Assembly: GCF_005771405.1 (NCBI RefSeq)
Contig: NZ_VAUA01000002.1
Span: 310,001-374,000 of the forward strand
Source: Parasedimentitalea maritima
Lineage (GTDB): Bacteria > Pseudomonadota > Alphaproteobacteria > Rhodobacterales > Rhodobacteraceae
Direction: 5' to 3'
DNA: 64,000 nucleotides
Both the position numbers and the translations under genes were made by a program. The notes below the pieces were generated by a model that searched no databases, was not told the DNA's origin, and saw nothing but the letters and a program-made list of their open reading frames with translations. Of this stretch, positions 8,068-17,648 are shown piece after piece (the first letter of the stretch is position 1; every line of letters starts with the position of its first letter).

Positions 8068-11000
8068 ATGCACGTCGTCTTCCGCGAAAGCCACGGTCTC
8101 GAAGAAAGTGAGACCCCACAGGATCTGGGCCAAACCTCGGCTGATCTGGTGGTGCTGTCCTTCTCCGACAGTGACCTTGGCGCCTTTGCGGCAGGCTGGC
8201 ACCGCGCTGACGGCACCCTGCCCTCGCTGCGCCTGGCCAATCTGGTGGCCCTGAAACACCCGCTATCGGTCGATGTCTATGCTGAGCAAACGCTAGAGGG
8301 CGTCAAGGGCATCCTCGTCCGCCTGATCGGCGGTGAAAGCTACTGGTCCTATGGCCTCGCCACCCTACAAGACCTCGCCCGCCGCAATGGCATTGCACTG
8401 GCCATCCTCCCAGCCGATGGCCGCGAAGACCCGCGTCTGGATGAGCTCTCAACCCTCCCAGTTTCAACCCTGCGCCGCCTGCAATCCCTGTGCGACGCTG
8501 GCGGAGCCGTCGCCGCCCAGGCCGCCCTCGCGCAACTCTCCCTAGCCGCCGGTCTCTATGCCAGCCCGGTCCTAGGTCTGAAATCAACGCCCGAGCATGG
8601 CTTCTATGACCCGGACCAAGGCGTGCTGTCATCGCTCCCCGAAGATAACAAACCTCTGTTTTTGGTCAGCTTCTACCGCTCTTACCTAACAGCTGCCGAC
8701 ACCGCCCCAGTCGACGCCCTGATTGCTGAACTGCGCAGCCGAGGTCATGCCGCCTACGGTCTCTTCGCCGCCAGCCTCAAGGCCCCAGCCACAGCCAAAT
8801 GGCTACGCGAAGCCCTGCCACGTCTGGCCCCATCCGCCATCATCAACGCCACAGCCTTCTCAGCAATCGGCAGCGACGGCAAGGCCTCTCCGCTCAACAC
8901 CACCGGCTGCCCGGTCTATCAGGTCGCCCTGTCCACCGCCCGCCGTAAGGACTGGGACAGCGCCACCCGCGGCCTCTCCCCGGCTGATCTGGCTATGCAT
9001 GTGGTCCTGCCCGAGGTTGATGGCCGCGTGTTTGGCGGCGTCGTCAGTTTCAAATCACCGGGCCGCAAAGATCCCGACCTGCAGTACTCCCGCTTTGCCC
9101 ACCAAGCTGACACCAAGCGCATCACGGCTGTGGTCAACCGGGTCATGGGCTGGCACCAGCTGTCGACCAAAGCAAACGCAGAAAAACAACTCGCGCTGAT
9201 CCTGTCCACCTACCCCGGCAAAGACTATCAACTGGCCCATGCGGTGGGGTTGGATGCCTTGGCCTCGGCCGAGAACATCCTGAGTTCTCTGTCAGAGACA
9301 GGCTATACCGTAGAACTCCCCGGCGATCTCGCCCCGCGCCTAATGTCCGAAACCCTGAGCTTCCCGCTCACCGACTATCAGTCCGCCGTCTCTCGCCTAC
9401 CGCAATCGCTACAAGATGACCTGGCCCAAGCCTGGGGCGACCCGCAGTCAGACCCCGATTTCGCCGACGAAGCCTTCCACTTCCGCGCTCTGCAATCGGG
9501 CAACGCCCTAATCGCCCTGCAACCCGAACGCGGCGATGTCGCCACCCGCATCGACGACTATCATGATGTCGAACGCACGCCCCGTCATGCCTATGTCGCC
9601 TTTTACCTCTGGCTACAGACACAGATGGACGCCGTCGTCCACATCGGTGCCCATGGCACACTGGAATGGCTCCCCGGCAAGTCCGTCGCGCTCTCCGCCG
9701 CCTGCTGGCCCGAAGCGCTGACCGGTACTCTGCCCGTCATCTATCCTTTCATTGTCAACGACCCCGGCGAGGCCGCCCAGGCCAAGCGTCGCATCGGGGC
9801 AGTCACCCTTGGCCACTTACCGCCGCCACTGGCCCAGACCTCCCTGCCACAAGGCATGGGACGACTAGAAAGCCTGCTCGACGAATACTCCACCGCCGAA
9901 GGTCTGGACCCCGCCCGCCGCGATCGCCTGATTGATGACATCCGGTCAGAGGCGCAGGCCACCGGAGTCGAGGCCGATCTGGGCCTAAACGACGACAGTT
10001 CAGCCGCCGAAGCGCTAACCCGCATCGACTCCTTTGTCTGCGACATCAAGGAAAGCCAGTACGGCGAGGGCCTGCATATCTTTGGCACTGGCGACTGTGG
10101 CGAGGCCGAAAAAACCGGTCTGCTGTCGGCTCTCAACGGCCAGCTTGTGGCCCCCGGCCCCTCCGGCTCTCCGTATCGTGGCCGCACCGACGTGCTGCCC
10201 ACCGGGCGCAACCTCTTTACCACCGACCCACGCGCGGTGCCCTCGCGGGCGGCGCAGGCCCAAGGGGTCAAGCTGGCGGAAGAGCTGCTGCGCCGCCACC
10301 TTCAGGACCACGGCGACTGGCCGCGCGGGCTGGTGATTGACCTCTGGGGCTCGGCCACCATGCGCACCGCAGGTGAGGAATTTTCCATGGCACTGCATCT
10401 CGCAGGCCTTGCCCCCAAATGGGACGACAACTCCGAGCGCGTTTCGGGGTTCGAAGTGATCCCGCTGGCCCTGCTTGGCCGCCCCCGCATTGATGTGACC
10501 CTGCGCGTTTCCGGCCTGTTCCGCGATGTCTTCCCCGGTCTGGCCCAGATGTTCGAATCCGCCGCCGCAACTCTTGCAACCCGTGAAGAAACCGCCAGCG
10601 ACAACCCCTACCTAGCCCAAACCCCCCGTGTGTTTGGCCCCAAACCGGGGCAGTATGGCCTCAACATGGGCGCACATCTGGAAACCTACACCGACACGGC
10701 CCGCGAGGCCGCAGGCGAGGCCTGGCTCAACGCCTCCTCCCACGCCATCGACGCCAAGGGTGATATCATCCCCGCCCGCGAAGCGCTGGAAACCCGCCTT
10801 CAAACCGCTGACAGCTTTGTCCATCTGCAGGATCTGCCCGAAACTGATCTGCTGATTGCCTCGGATTATGCCGCCCACGAAGCAGGCTTTGCCGCCGCCA
10901 TGGCCCGCGTCGGCCAACCCACGCCAGCGCTCTATCACATGGACGCCACCCGCCCTGACCAACCCAAGGCCCGCTCGCTGGGCGAAGAAATCGCCCGCGT

Positions 11001-11313
11001 CACCCGCGCCCGCGCGGCCAACCCTGACTGGGCCACATCGATGATGGAACACGGCTTTCGCGGTGGCGCCGAGATTGCCGCCACCCTCGACCACATGGCC
11101 GCCTTTGCCCATCTGGCCCAGGTGGTGCAACCGCATCTGTTCGATCTGTATTTTGAGGCCACCCTGGGCCGCGAGGATCTGGTCGATTTCATGGAAGCCG
11201 AAAACCCTCAGGCCTTGCAAGCCATGCGCGACCGCTTCCGCGCCCTGTCTGACGCAGGCCTCTGGATCACCCGCCGCAATTCTATCATGGCCGAGCTAGA
11301 GGGCGCGGCATGA
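8068..11313 (+). CDS. cobN: cobaltochelatase large subunit
   Basis: CobN is the large, corrin-binding subunit of the aerobic, ATP-dependent cobaltochelatase that inserts Co(II) into hydrogenobyrinic acid a,c-diamide; it works with the AAA+ pair CobS and CobT, which are not in this window. The 1081-residue protein starts with MHVVFRESHGLEE and has the CobN/Mg-chelatase H segments HIGAHGTLEWLPGKSV and GQYGLNMGAHLETYTD. It is shorter than the approximately 1250-residue Pseudomonas-type CobN; I recall such short versions as common in Rhodobacteraceae. The ATG at 8068 has only a weak ribosome binding site. Its last codon overlaps the cobG start. Confidence 0.95.
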   Translation: MHVVFRESHGLEESETPQDLGQTSADLVVLSFSDSDLGAFAAGWHRADGTLPSLRLANLVALKHPLSVDVYAEQTLEGVKGILVRLIGGESYWSYGLATLQDLARRNGIALAILPADGREDPRLDELSTLPVSTLRRLQSLCDAGGAVAAQAALAQLSLAAGLYASPVLGLKSTPEHGFYDPDQGVLSSLPEDNKPLFLVSFYRSYLTAADTAPVDALIAELRSRGHAAYGLFAASLKAPATAKWLREALPRLAPSAIINATAFSAIGSDGKASPLNTTGCPVYQVALSTARRKDWDSATRGLSPADLAMHVVLPEVDGRVFGGVVSFKSPGRKDPDLQYSRFAHQADTKRITAVVNRVMGWHQLSTKANAEKQLALILSTYPGKDYQLAHAVGLDALASAENILSSLSETGYTVELPGDLAPRLMSETLSFPLTDYQSAVSRLPQSLQDDLAQAWGDPQSDPDFADEAFHFRALQSGNALIALQPERGDVATRIDDYHDVERTPRHAYVAFYLWLQTQMDAVVHIGAHGTLEWLPGKSVALSAACWPEALTGTLPVIYPFIVNDPGEAAQAKRRIGAVTLGHLPPPLAQTSLPQGMGRLESLLDEYSTAEGLDPARRDRLIDDIRSEAQATGVEADLGLNDDSSAAEALTRIDSFVCDIKESQYGEGLHIFGTGDCGEAEKTGLLSALNGQLVAPGPSGSPYRGRTDVLPTGRNLFTTDPRAVPSRAAQAQGVKLAEELLRRHLQDHGDWPRGLVIDLWGSATMRTAGEEFSMALHLAGLAPKWDDNSERVSGFEVIPLALLGRPRIDVTLRVSGLFRDVFPGLAQMFESAAATLATREETASDNPYLAQTPRVFGPKPGQYGLNMGAHLETYTDTAREAAGEAWLNASSHAIDAKGDIIPAREALETRLQTADSFVHLQDLPETDLLIASDYAAHEAGFAAAMARVGQPTPALYHMDATRPDQPKARSLGEEIARVTRARAANPDWATSMMEHGFRGGAEIAATLDHMAAFAHLAQVVQPHLFDLYFEATLGREDLVDFMEAENPQALQAMRDRFRALSDAGLWITRRNSIMAELEGAA

Positions 11314-12470
11314 GTGAAGTTGCTCCCAAAGTCTATGGCTGGTGCCCCGGCGCCCTGCGTCCAATGATGTCCGGCGACGGGCTGGTGGTGCGCATCCGCG
11401 CGCCTCTCGGACGGCTCAGCTCGGATCAGGCACAGGCCGTTGCAGATCTATCCCAAAGCTATGGCAATGGTCTGCTCGATGTTTCCGCCCGCGCCAACCT
11501 GCAAATGCGCGGTGTCTCTGAGAGAGATCACCCCGCCCTGATCGCCGCCCTGCAAGACTTGGGGTTGGTTGACACAGATGCAGCAGCCGAGGTCCGCCGC
11601 AACGTACTGGTCACACCATTCTGGAGCCAAGGCGATAAAACCCACGCCCTCGCCCAACAACTCAGCGACGCCCTCGTCACTGCCACTGACCTCAACCTCC
11701 CCGGCAAATTCGGCTTTGCCGTGGACACCGGCCCCGCCCCAGTGCTGCGCAACACTGCCGCCGACATCCGCATCGAGCGCACCGCAGACAGCCTGGTCCT
11801 GCTCGCAGATGGGGCTAAGTCCGGCCTGCCCGTGACCACCGAGACCGCAGTCGAAGAGGCTCTAAACCTCGCCCGCTGGTTCCTCGACCAAGGCGGCGCG
11901 CCCGACGGGCGTGGCAGAATGAAACCGCTCATCGCGCGCCGCACGCCACCCTCCGCGCATGTGGCGAACCTTAGCTCCCCCGCAGAACGCCCAACTCTGG
12001 GCCAAACCGCCACTGGCCAACTCGTTGGGCTGGAATTCGGCCAGATCCCCGCCACCAGCTTTGCTGACCTGGCCACCCGCGGCGCACTCCGCCTCACCCC
12101 ATGGCGCGCACTGCTGGTCGAAGATGCGTCCAACCTCGCGCCCCTGCCCGGCCTGATCCTTGACGCAACAGATCCCCGCCTGCGGGTGAGTGTTTGCACC
12201 GGTGCGCCCGGCTGCAGGCAGGCGCTCTCGTCCACCCGGCAATTGGCCCGCGATCTTGCTCCTCATGTCCCAGCCCAGTCCACCCTGCACCTGTCCGGTT
12301 GCGCCAAAGGCTGCGCCCATCCAGCGTCCGCCCCGCTCACTTTGACCGCCACCGCCGCCGACACATTCAACCTGATCCGCAATGGCAAAGCCTCGGATCA
12401 TCCCGCCCAAACACATCTGAGTGCCGCTCAACTGCGCGCCTCACCCGATATTCTGACAAAAGGCAGCTAA
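11310..12470 (+). CDS. cobG: precorrin-3B synthase
   Basis: CobG is the iron-sulfur monooxygenase that converts precorrin-3A to precorrin-3B with O2, the oxygen-dependent step that sets up ring contraction. The 386-residue protein has two nitrite/sulfite reductase ferredoxin-like halves and the 4Fe-4S cysteines CTGAPGC (about residue 295) and CAKGC (about residue 331). Its presence marks the aerobic route. It overlaps cobN by four bases (ATGA), indicating translational coupling. Confidence 0.92.
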   Translation: MSEVAPKVYGWCPGALRPMMSGDGLVVRIRAPLGRLSSDQAQAVADLSQSYGNGLLDVSARANLQMRGVSERDHPALIAALQDLGLVDTDAAAEVRRNVLVTPFWSQGDKTHALAQQLSDALVTATDLNLPGKFGFAVDTGPAPVLRNTAADIRIERTADSLVLLADGAKSGLPVTTETAVEEALNLARWFLDQGGAPDGRGRMKPLIARRTPPSAHVANLSSPAERPTLGQTATGQLVGLEFGQIPATSFADLATRGALRLTPWRALLVEDASNLAPLPGLILDATDPRLRVSVCTGAPGCRQALSSTRQLARDLAPHVPAQSTLHLSGCAKGCAHPASAPLTLTATAADTFNLIRNGKASDHPAQTHLSAAQLRASPDILTKGS

Positions 12471-12471
12471 C

Positions 12472-13101
12472 ATGCTCCACACCTATGAAACCAACGGCGC
12501 CGCCATCTACGCCGAAAGCTTTGCCACCATCCGGGGTGAGGCCGACTTGTCCCGCTTCAGCAAAGATGAGGAAAGCGTCGCCGTCCGCATGATCCACGCC
12601 GCTGGCATGGTCGGGCTGGAACAGCAGATCCGTTTCTCCCCTGATATGGCTGAAACCGCCCGCGCCGCACTGGCCGCCGGTGCCCCAATCCTGTGCGACG
12701 CTTATATGGTCTCCGAGGGCATCACCCGTCCGCGCCTGCCCGCCGATAACGAGGTGATCTGTACCCTGCGCGACCCCCGGGTACCGGATATGGCCAAAGA
12801 AATGAGCAACACACGGTCTGCTGCCGCGCTGGAACTGTGGCGTCCCAAACTGGACGGCGCCGTTGTCGCCATCGGCAATGCCCCCACCGCGCTGTTTCAC
12901 TTGCTGAACATGCTGCAAGACCCATCCTGCCCCCGCCCCGCCGCCATCATCGGCTGCCCGGTTGGCTTTGTCGGCGCGATGGAATCCAAGGACGCGCTGA
13001 TGCAGGACTTGCCAGTGCCCTCGATGATCATAAAAGGTCGCCTGGGCGGATCTGCCATCACCGTCGCCGCCGTCAACGCGCTTGCCAGCTGGAAAGAGTG
13101 A
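12472..13101 (+). CDS. cobH: precorrin-8X methylmutase
   Basis: CobH moves a methyl group from C-11 to C-12 to give hydrogenobyrinic acid. The 209-residue protein is of normal length and shows the family segments RMIHAAGMVGLEQQIRFSP, ILCDAYMVSEGITRPRLP and the C-terminal PVGFVGAMESKDAL followed by KGRLGGSAITVAAVNAL. The catalytic His sits in MIHAAGM. It starts one base after the cobG stop and is followed three bases later by cobI. Confidence 0.95.
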   Translation: MLHTYETNGAAIYAESFATIRGEADLSRFSKDEESVAVRMIHAAGMVGLEQQIRFSPDMAETARAALAAGAPILCDAYMVSEGITRPRLPADNEVICTLRDPRVPDMAKEMSNTRSAAALELWRPKLDGAVVAIGNAPTALFHLLNMLQDPSCPRPAAIIGCPVGFVGAMESKDALMQDLPVPSMIIKGRLGGSAITVAAVNALASWKE

Positions 13102-13103
13102 CC

Positions 13104-13820
13104 ATGGGTAAAATCATCTGCGCAGGCCTCGGCCCCGGCGACCCCGACCTGATGAGCCTGCGCTCGTACCGCGCCATTCAGGGCGCGCGCCACATCGCCT
13201 ATTTCCGCAAGGCCGGATACGAGGGTCAAGCCCGTCGTCTGGTCGACGGCATGCTGCCCGAGGGCGCGGCGGAATATCCGATGGAATATCCGGTCACGAC
13301 CGAGATCCACTTCACGGACCCGGAATACAACCGCATCCTCGGCGCCTTTTATGACGAATGGGCCGGCACCCTGACCGAAATGGCCAAGACCGACGATGTG
13401 GTTGTGCTCTGCGAGGGCGACCCCTTCCTCTACGGCTCTTTCATGCATCTGCACATCCGCCTAGAAGGCCGCGCCGAGGTCGAGATCATTCCCGGCATCA
13501 CCGGCATGTCTGGTTGCTGGACCGCCACCGGTTTGCCCATCACCTGGGGTGACGACGTACTGACCGTCGCCATGGCCACCCTCTCCGAAGATGAACTGGC
13601 CAAGCGCGCCGCCGATACCGACGCTTTGGTGATCATGAAGATCGGCCGCAACCTGCCCAAGCTGCGCCGCGCATTGGAACGCGCTGGTCGCCTTGAGGAT
13701 GCCTGGCTGGTTGAAAGGGGAACCATGACAGATCAAACCGTGCAAAAACTTACTGATGTCACGGGCAAAGTGCCTTATTTCTCGATAGTCATCTTGCACG
13801 GCCAAGGACGCCGCCCATGA
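13104..13820 (+). CDS. cobI: precorrin-2 C20-methyltransferase
   Basis: CobI uses S-adenosylmethionine to methylate C-20 of precorrin-2, giving precorrin-3A. The 238-residue protein starts with the class III methyltransferase motif AGLGPGDPDL and carries CEGDPFLYGSFMHLH and IIPGITGMSG, the latter typical of CobI/CbiL. The ATG at 13104 is chosen because it lies three bases after cobH and precedes the conserved glycine-rich motif; the open frame upstream overlaps cobH and is not used. It overlaps cobJ by four bases. Confidence 0.95.
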   Translation: MGKIICAGLGPGDPDLMSLRSYRAIQGARHIAYFRKAGYEGQARRLVDGMLPEGAAEYPMEYPVTTEIHFTDPEYNRILGAFYDEWAGTLTEMAKTDDVVVLCEGDPFLYGSFMHLHIRLEGRAEVEIIPGITGMSGCWTATGLPITWGDDVLTVAMATLSEDELAKRAADTDALVIMKIGRNLPKLRRALERAGRLEDAWLVERGTMTDQTVQKLTDVTGKVPYFSIVILHGQGRRP

Positions 13821-14572
13821 CCCAGACAGACGCAGGTTGGGTCAAGATTGTTGGCCTTGGCCCCGGCAATGAAACCATGGTCACCGTGCAGGTGCAGGAC
13901 GTTCTGGCCGAGGCCACCGATGTTGTCGGCTATATCCCATACGTCAAACGCATTCCCGAACGCCCCGGCCTAACCCTGCACGCCACGGACAACCGGGTTG
14001 AAATCGAACGCGCCACCCATGCGCTGGAAATGGCCGCCGCAGGCCAGCGTGTCGCGGTGGTCTCCTCCGGTGATCCCGGCGTCTTTGCCATGGCCTCAGC
14101 TGTGTTTGAGGCTTTGGAGGTAGGCAAGCCCGACTGGCTGGATCTCGATATCCAAGTCCTACCCGGCATCACCGCCATGCTCGCCGCATCCGCCCGTATC
14201 GGCGCACCGATGGGCCACGACTTTGCCGCCATCAACCTCAGCGATAACCTCAAACCCTGGTCCCTGATCGAAAAGCGCCTGCGTCTCGCGGGTGAGGCCG
14301 GTTTTGCCATGGGCTTTTACAACCCGCGCTCCAAATCCCGCCCACATCAGTTTGGCCGCGCCCTTGAAATACTGCGCGAGGCCTGCGGCGGCGACACACT
14401 CATTTCCTTTGCCCGAGATGTCTCCAAACCGGGCGAGACGATCACCACAGTCACACTAAATGAAGCAACACCCGCGATGGCAGACATGCGCACGGTTGTT
14501 ATAGTGGGCAATGCTGACACCCGCCGCGTCGGCCGCCATGTCTACACACCGCGCTATGCAACCGAAGGCTAA
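13817..14572 (+). CDS. cobJ: precorrin-3B C17-methyltransferase
   Basis: CobJ methylates C-17 of precorrin-3B and contracts the ring to give precorrin-4. The 251-residue protein shows the SAM-binding start VGLGPGNETMVT, the segment VVSSGDPGVFAMASAV and the late motif GFYNPRSKSRPHQF. It is a single-domain CobJ with no fusion. Its stop codon overlaps the stop codon of cobK, which lies on the other strand. Confidence 0.95.
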   Translation: MTQTDAGWVKIVGLGPGNETMVTVQVQDVLAEATDVVGYIPYVKRIPERPGLTLHATDNRVEIERATHALEMAAAGQRVAVVSSGDPGVFAMASAVFEALEVGKPDWLDLDIQVLPGITAMLAASARIGAPMGHDFAAINLSDNLKPWSLIEKRLRLAGEAGFAMGFYNPRSKSRPHQFGRALEILREACGGDTLISFARDVSKPGETITTVTLNEATPAMADMRTVVIVGNADTRRVGRHVYTPRYATEG

Positions 14573-15303
14573 GAATGCTCCAGCCACGTCATAACCTCGC
14601 CAAGGCTGCGCAGGATCTTCCGATCCGGCACCTGCGGCCTGTCGATCATCACGATCGGCACGCCCAGTGCCCGCGCGGCATGCAGCTTGGCCTCGGCACC
14701 CACGCCTCCAGCATTTTTGGCGACCACATGGGTGATCCCATGCTCTGCCATCAGGGCCTGATCACCCGCAGCATCAAATGGCCCCCGCGCCACCACAACC
14801 GCGCAATCCGGCAGCGGCAGCGCTGCCTCGGGCGCATCCACCAACCGCAACAGGTAATGGTTGCCCGGCTTGGCAGCAAAGACATCCAGATTCTGCTTGC
14901 CAATCGCCAGAAACACCCGCGCGCCACTCTGGGGCAGCGCCTCCACAGCCCCCTGCATATCGGCGACACGACCCCAGCTATCCCCTTCTCCAGCCTCCCA
15001 CGGCTGCCGCTCCAGCGCACAGAGCGCAACGCCTGCCTCGCCACAACCTGCAACCGCATTGGCACTCATCTGCGCGGCAAAGGGATGGGTGGCATCCACC
15101 ACATGGGTGATGCCCTCACTGCGCAGGTACTCGACCAGCCCAGCCACACCGCCAAACCCGCCCAGCCGCATAGGCAACGGCTGCGACGCCGGGCGCGCGG
15201 TTCGGCCGGCGTAACTAAACACCGCGTCCCGCCCGGCCACCGCCAGCTGTTTCGCCAGCGCCGAGGCCTCGGTTGTGCCCCCCAGCAAAAGGATACGTGT
15301 CAT
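14569..15303 (-). CDS. cobK: precorrin-6A reductase, antisense within the cob operon
   Basis: CobK reduces precorrin-6A to dihydro-precorrin-6B with NADPH. The 244-residue protein starts MTRILLLGGTTEASALAKQL, with VVDATHPFAAQMSANAV and VVKNAGGVGAEAKLHAARAL, both typical of CobK/CbiJ. It lies on the minus strand between cobJ and cobL. Its stop overlaps the cobJ stop, and its ATG (15303-15301) shares the CATG with the cobL ATG (15302-15304). AGGGA lies about six bases upstream, inside cobL. A longer reading starting at 15399 would run deep into cobL and is unlikely. Confidence 0.93.
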   Translation of the reverse strand: MTRILLLGGTTEASALAKQLAVAGRDAVFSYAGRTARPASQPLPMRLGGFGGVAGLVEYLRSEGITHVVDATHPFAAQMSANAVAGCGEAGVALCALERQPWEAGEGDSWGRVADMQGAVEALPQSGARVFLAIGKQNLDVFAAKPGNHYLLRLVDAPEAALPLPDCAVVVARGPFDAAGDQALMAEHGITHVVAKNAGGVGAEAKLHAARALGVPIVMIDRPQVPDRKILRSLGEVMTWLEHS

Positions 15304-16489
15304 GTCTGATCCCTGGTTGTCGATCATCGGTCTGGGCGAAGATGGACTGAGCGGCCTATCAGATGCAAGTCGATCTGCGCTGGACAAGGCCGAGATCATC
15401 TTTGGCGGACCACGTCATTTGGAATTGGTTGATGCCGGGGATCGAGGCCAAGCATGGCAGGTGCCCTTCACCATTGATCCGGTAATGCAGTCCCGTGGCA
15501 AACAGGTCGCGGTTCTGGCATCAGGCGACCCATTTTGGCACGGCGCTGGCGGCTCTCTCGCCACACATCTCGCGCCGGGTGAATGGATCTCTTATCCGGT
15601 GCCCTCGACCTTCGCACTGGTGGCCAATCACATGGCCTGGCGGATCGAGGATACGCTCTGCCTTGGCCTCCATGCGGCCCCTTTTGAACGCCTGCTGCCC
15701 GTGCTGGCCCCCAACACGCAACTGATCTGCACCTTACGCGATGGCGCGGCACCGGTAGAACTGGCCGCATGGCTTACCCAACAAGGTTTCGGCGAAACTC
15801 AGATGGCGGTGATGGAACGCCTCGGCGGGCCAAACCAGCGGGTGCGCAGCGCCCGCGCCGATGCTTTTGACCTCGACGATATACAGGCTCCGGTTGCCGT
15901 GGCTCTGGCCGCCATGGGTAATCCCGGTCTGCCCCGCGCCTCGGGCCTGCCGGACGACCTGTTCCACCACGACGGCCAGATCACCAAACGCCCGATCCGC
16001 GCCCTGACGCTGTCAGCCCTCGCTCCGCGCCCCGGCCAGCTCTTGTGGGACATCGGCGGTGGCTCTGGCTCAATCTCAGTCGAGTGGTGCCTCGCGGCCC
16101 CCGGTGCCCGTGCGTTGATATTTGAACAGCGTACGCACAGGTCTGAAAATATTAACCGCAACGCGGCAAAGTTTGGCCTTACCCATCGCATGAGCCTGGT
16201 TATCGGACAGGCCCCGCAATCGCTAGAGACCCAGGAACTGCCAGACACCGTATTCATCGGCGGCGGCGCGTCACAGGCGTTGCTAGATCAGCTATGGCAA
16301 ATCCTGCCCGCTGGCACTCGCATCATTGCCAATGGCGTAACCTTGGAAACCGAAACCCTGTTAATGACTGCCCACGCCCAACATGGTGGCCATCTGATGA
16401 AGGCCGAGATTGCCGAATCAGGCCCCTTGGGCTCCATGCGCGGCTGGGAGCGCGCCCGCCCCGTCCTGCAATGGAGCGTCACTCGATGA
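15302..16489 (+). CDS. cobL: precorrin-6Y C5,15-methyltransferase (decarboxylating), CbiE-CbiT fusion
   Basis: CobL methylates C-5 and C-15 and decarboxylates the acetate side chain to give precorrin-8X. The 395-residue protein fuses a CbiE domain (residues 1 to about 200, IIGLGEDGLSGL, VLASGDPFWHGAG) to a CbiT domain (about 225-395, DIGGGSGSISVEWCLA). The ATG at 15302 has AAAGGA eight bases upstream, within cobK. A start at 15275 is open but would overlap cobK further. Its promoter, if any, must lie inside cobK. Confidence 0.93.
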   Translation: MSDPWLSIIGLGEDGLSGLSDASRSALDKAEIIFGGPRHLELVDAGDRGQAWQVPFTIDPVMQSRGKQVAVLASGDPFWHGAGGSLATHLAPGEWISYPVPSTFALVANHMAWRIEDTLCLGLHAAPFERLLPVLAPNTQLICTLRDGAAPVELAAWLTQQGFGETQMAVMERLGGPNQRVRSARADAFDLDDIQAPVAVALAAMGNPGLPRASGLPDDLFHHDGQITKRPIRALTLSALAPRPGQLLWDIGGGSGSISVEWCLAAPGARALIFEQRTHRSENINRNAAKFGLTHRMSLVIGQAPQSLETQELPDTVFIGGGASQALLDQLWQILPAGTRIIANGVTLETETLLMTAHAQHGGHLMKAEIAESGPLGSMRGWERARPVLQWSVTR

Positions 16490-16866
16490 AGGTAGCAGGT
16501 ATCGGATTTCGCCAATCGGCCAGCACCGCCGACCTGCGCGCCGCAATTGCGCTAACCGGCTGTGCCCAGCCCGACGCGCTGGCCTCAATCGCAGCCAAGG
16601 CCAGCGCCCCGCAGATGCAGCAACTGGCCACCGACATGGGCCTGCCAGTGATCGCGCTGGCCGAAGACGATATTCAAGGCATTGAAACGCCGACCCAATC
16701 CAGCCGGATCCAAGCCCGTTTTGGCACCGGATCCCTGGCCGAGGCCACAGCCCTCGCCGCCGCCAAACAAGGCCAGCCAGATGCAACCGTGCAACTGCTG
16801 GCCCTCCGCGTTATTACAGACAATGGCCTTGCCACTGCGGCAATTGCCCAAAGGACACCCACATGA
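16486..16866 (+). CDS. cobE: CobE / CbiG C-terminal domain protein
   Basis: A 126-residue stand-alone CbiG C-terminal domain, called CobE in aerobic producers. CobE has been implicated in the corrin pathway, but its exact reaction is not settled. Segments that identify it are the start [45 protein letters not shown] and the end [16 protein letters not shown]. The ATG at 16486 overlaps the cobL stop by four bases and the gene overlaps cobM by four bases, so it is coupled on both sides. Confidence 0.85.
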   Translation: MKVAGIGFRQSASTADLRAAIALTGCAQPDALASIAAKASAPQMQQLATDMGLPVIALAEDDIQGIETPTQSSRIQARFGTGSLAEATALAAAKQGQPDATVQLLALRVITDNGLATAAIAQRTPT

Positions 16867-17648
16867 CCGTACATTTCATCGGCGCTGGCCCCGGCGCCGC
16901 CGACCTGATCACCCTGCGCGGCCGCGACCTGATCGCCTCTTGCCCCGTTTGCCTCTATGCAGGCTCCTTGGTGCCCGAGGCCCTGTTGCAGCACTGCCCG
17001 GACGGTGCCCGCATCATCAACACGGCATCCATGTCGCTGGATGAAATCATCGCTGAGATCAAAACGGCGCATGACGCCGGTCACGACATCGCCCGCCTGC
17101 ATTCCGGAGACCTCTCGGTCTGGTCAGCCATGGGCGAACAACTGCGCCGCTTGCGCGCTATGGATATCCCCTACGACGTCACCCCCGGCGTTCCCGCCTT
17201 TGCCGCCGCCTCGGCAGCACTTGGGGCAGAATTGACCCTACCCGGTGTCGCCCAGTCGCTGATTCTGACCCGCACTTCGGGCCGCGCGTCATCCATGCCC
17301 GACGGTGAAACACTTGAAAACTTTGCCAAAACCGGTGCCACCCTGGCCATTCACCTCTCGGTGCATGTGCTCGAGGAAGTCATCTCACGCCTGACGCCCC
17401 ATTACGGCGGCGACTGCCCCGTGGCCATCGTCTGGCGCGCCACCTGGCCTGACCAGCGCGTGATCAAGGCAACGCTTGAAACCTTGGAAGACGCCACCGG
17501 CGGCGAACGCGGCCGCACCGCGCTGATCCTGGTCGGCCGCGCCATCGGCGCCGAAGAATTTGACGAAAGCTGTCTGTACGCGGGCGACTACGACCGCCGC
17601 TATCGCCCCATCGGCACCGACCCGCGCTTTCCGGAAGGAACCGAGTAA
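16863..17648 (+). CDS. cobM: precorrin-4 C11-methyltransferase
   Basis: CobM methylates C-11 of precorrin-4 to give precorrin-5. The 261-residue class III methyltransferase starts [20 protein letters not shown] and contains [20 protein letters not shown], the family glycine and HSGD motifs, then [15 protein letters not shown] and [10 protein letters not shown]. Its stop codon shares one base with the cobB start (TAATG). Confidence 0.95.
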   Translation: MTVHFIGAGPGAADLITLRGRDLIASCPVCLYAGSLVPEALLQHCPDGARIINTASMSLDEIIAEIKTAHDAGHDIARLHSGDLSVWSAMGEQLRRLRAMDIPYDVTPGVPAFAAASAALGAELTLPGVAQSLILTRTSGRASSMPDGETLENFAKTGATLAIHLSVHVLEEVISRLTPHYGGDCPVAIVWRATWPDQRVIKATLETLEDATGGERGRTALILVGRAIGAEEFDESCLYAGDYDRRYRPIGTDPRFPEGTE

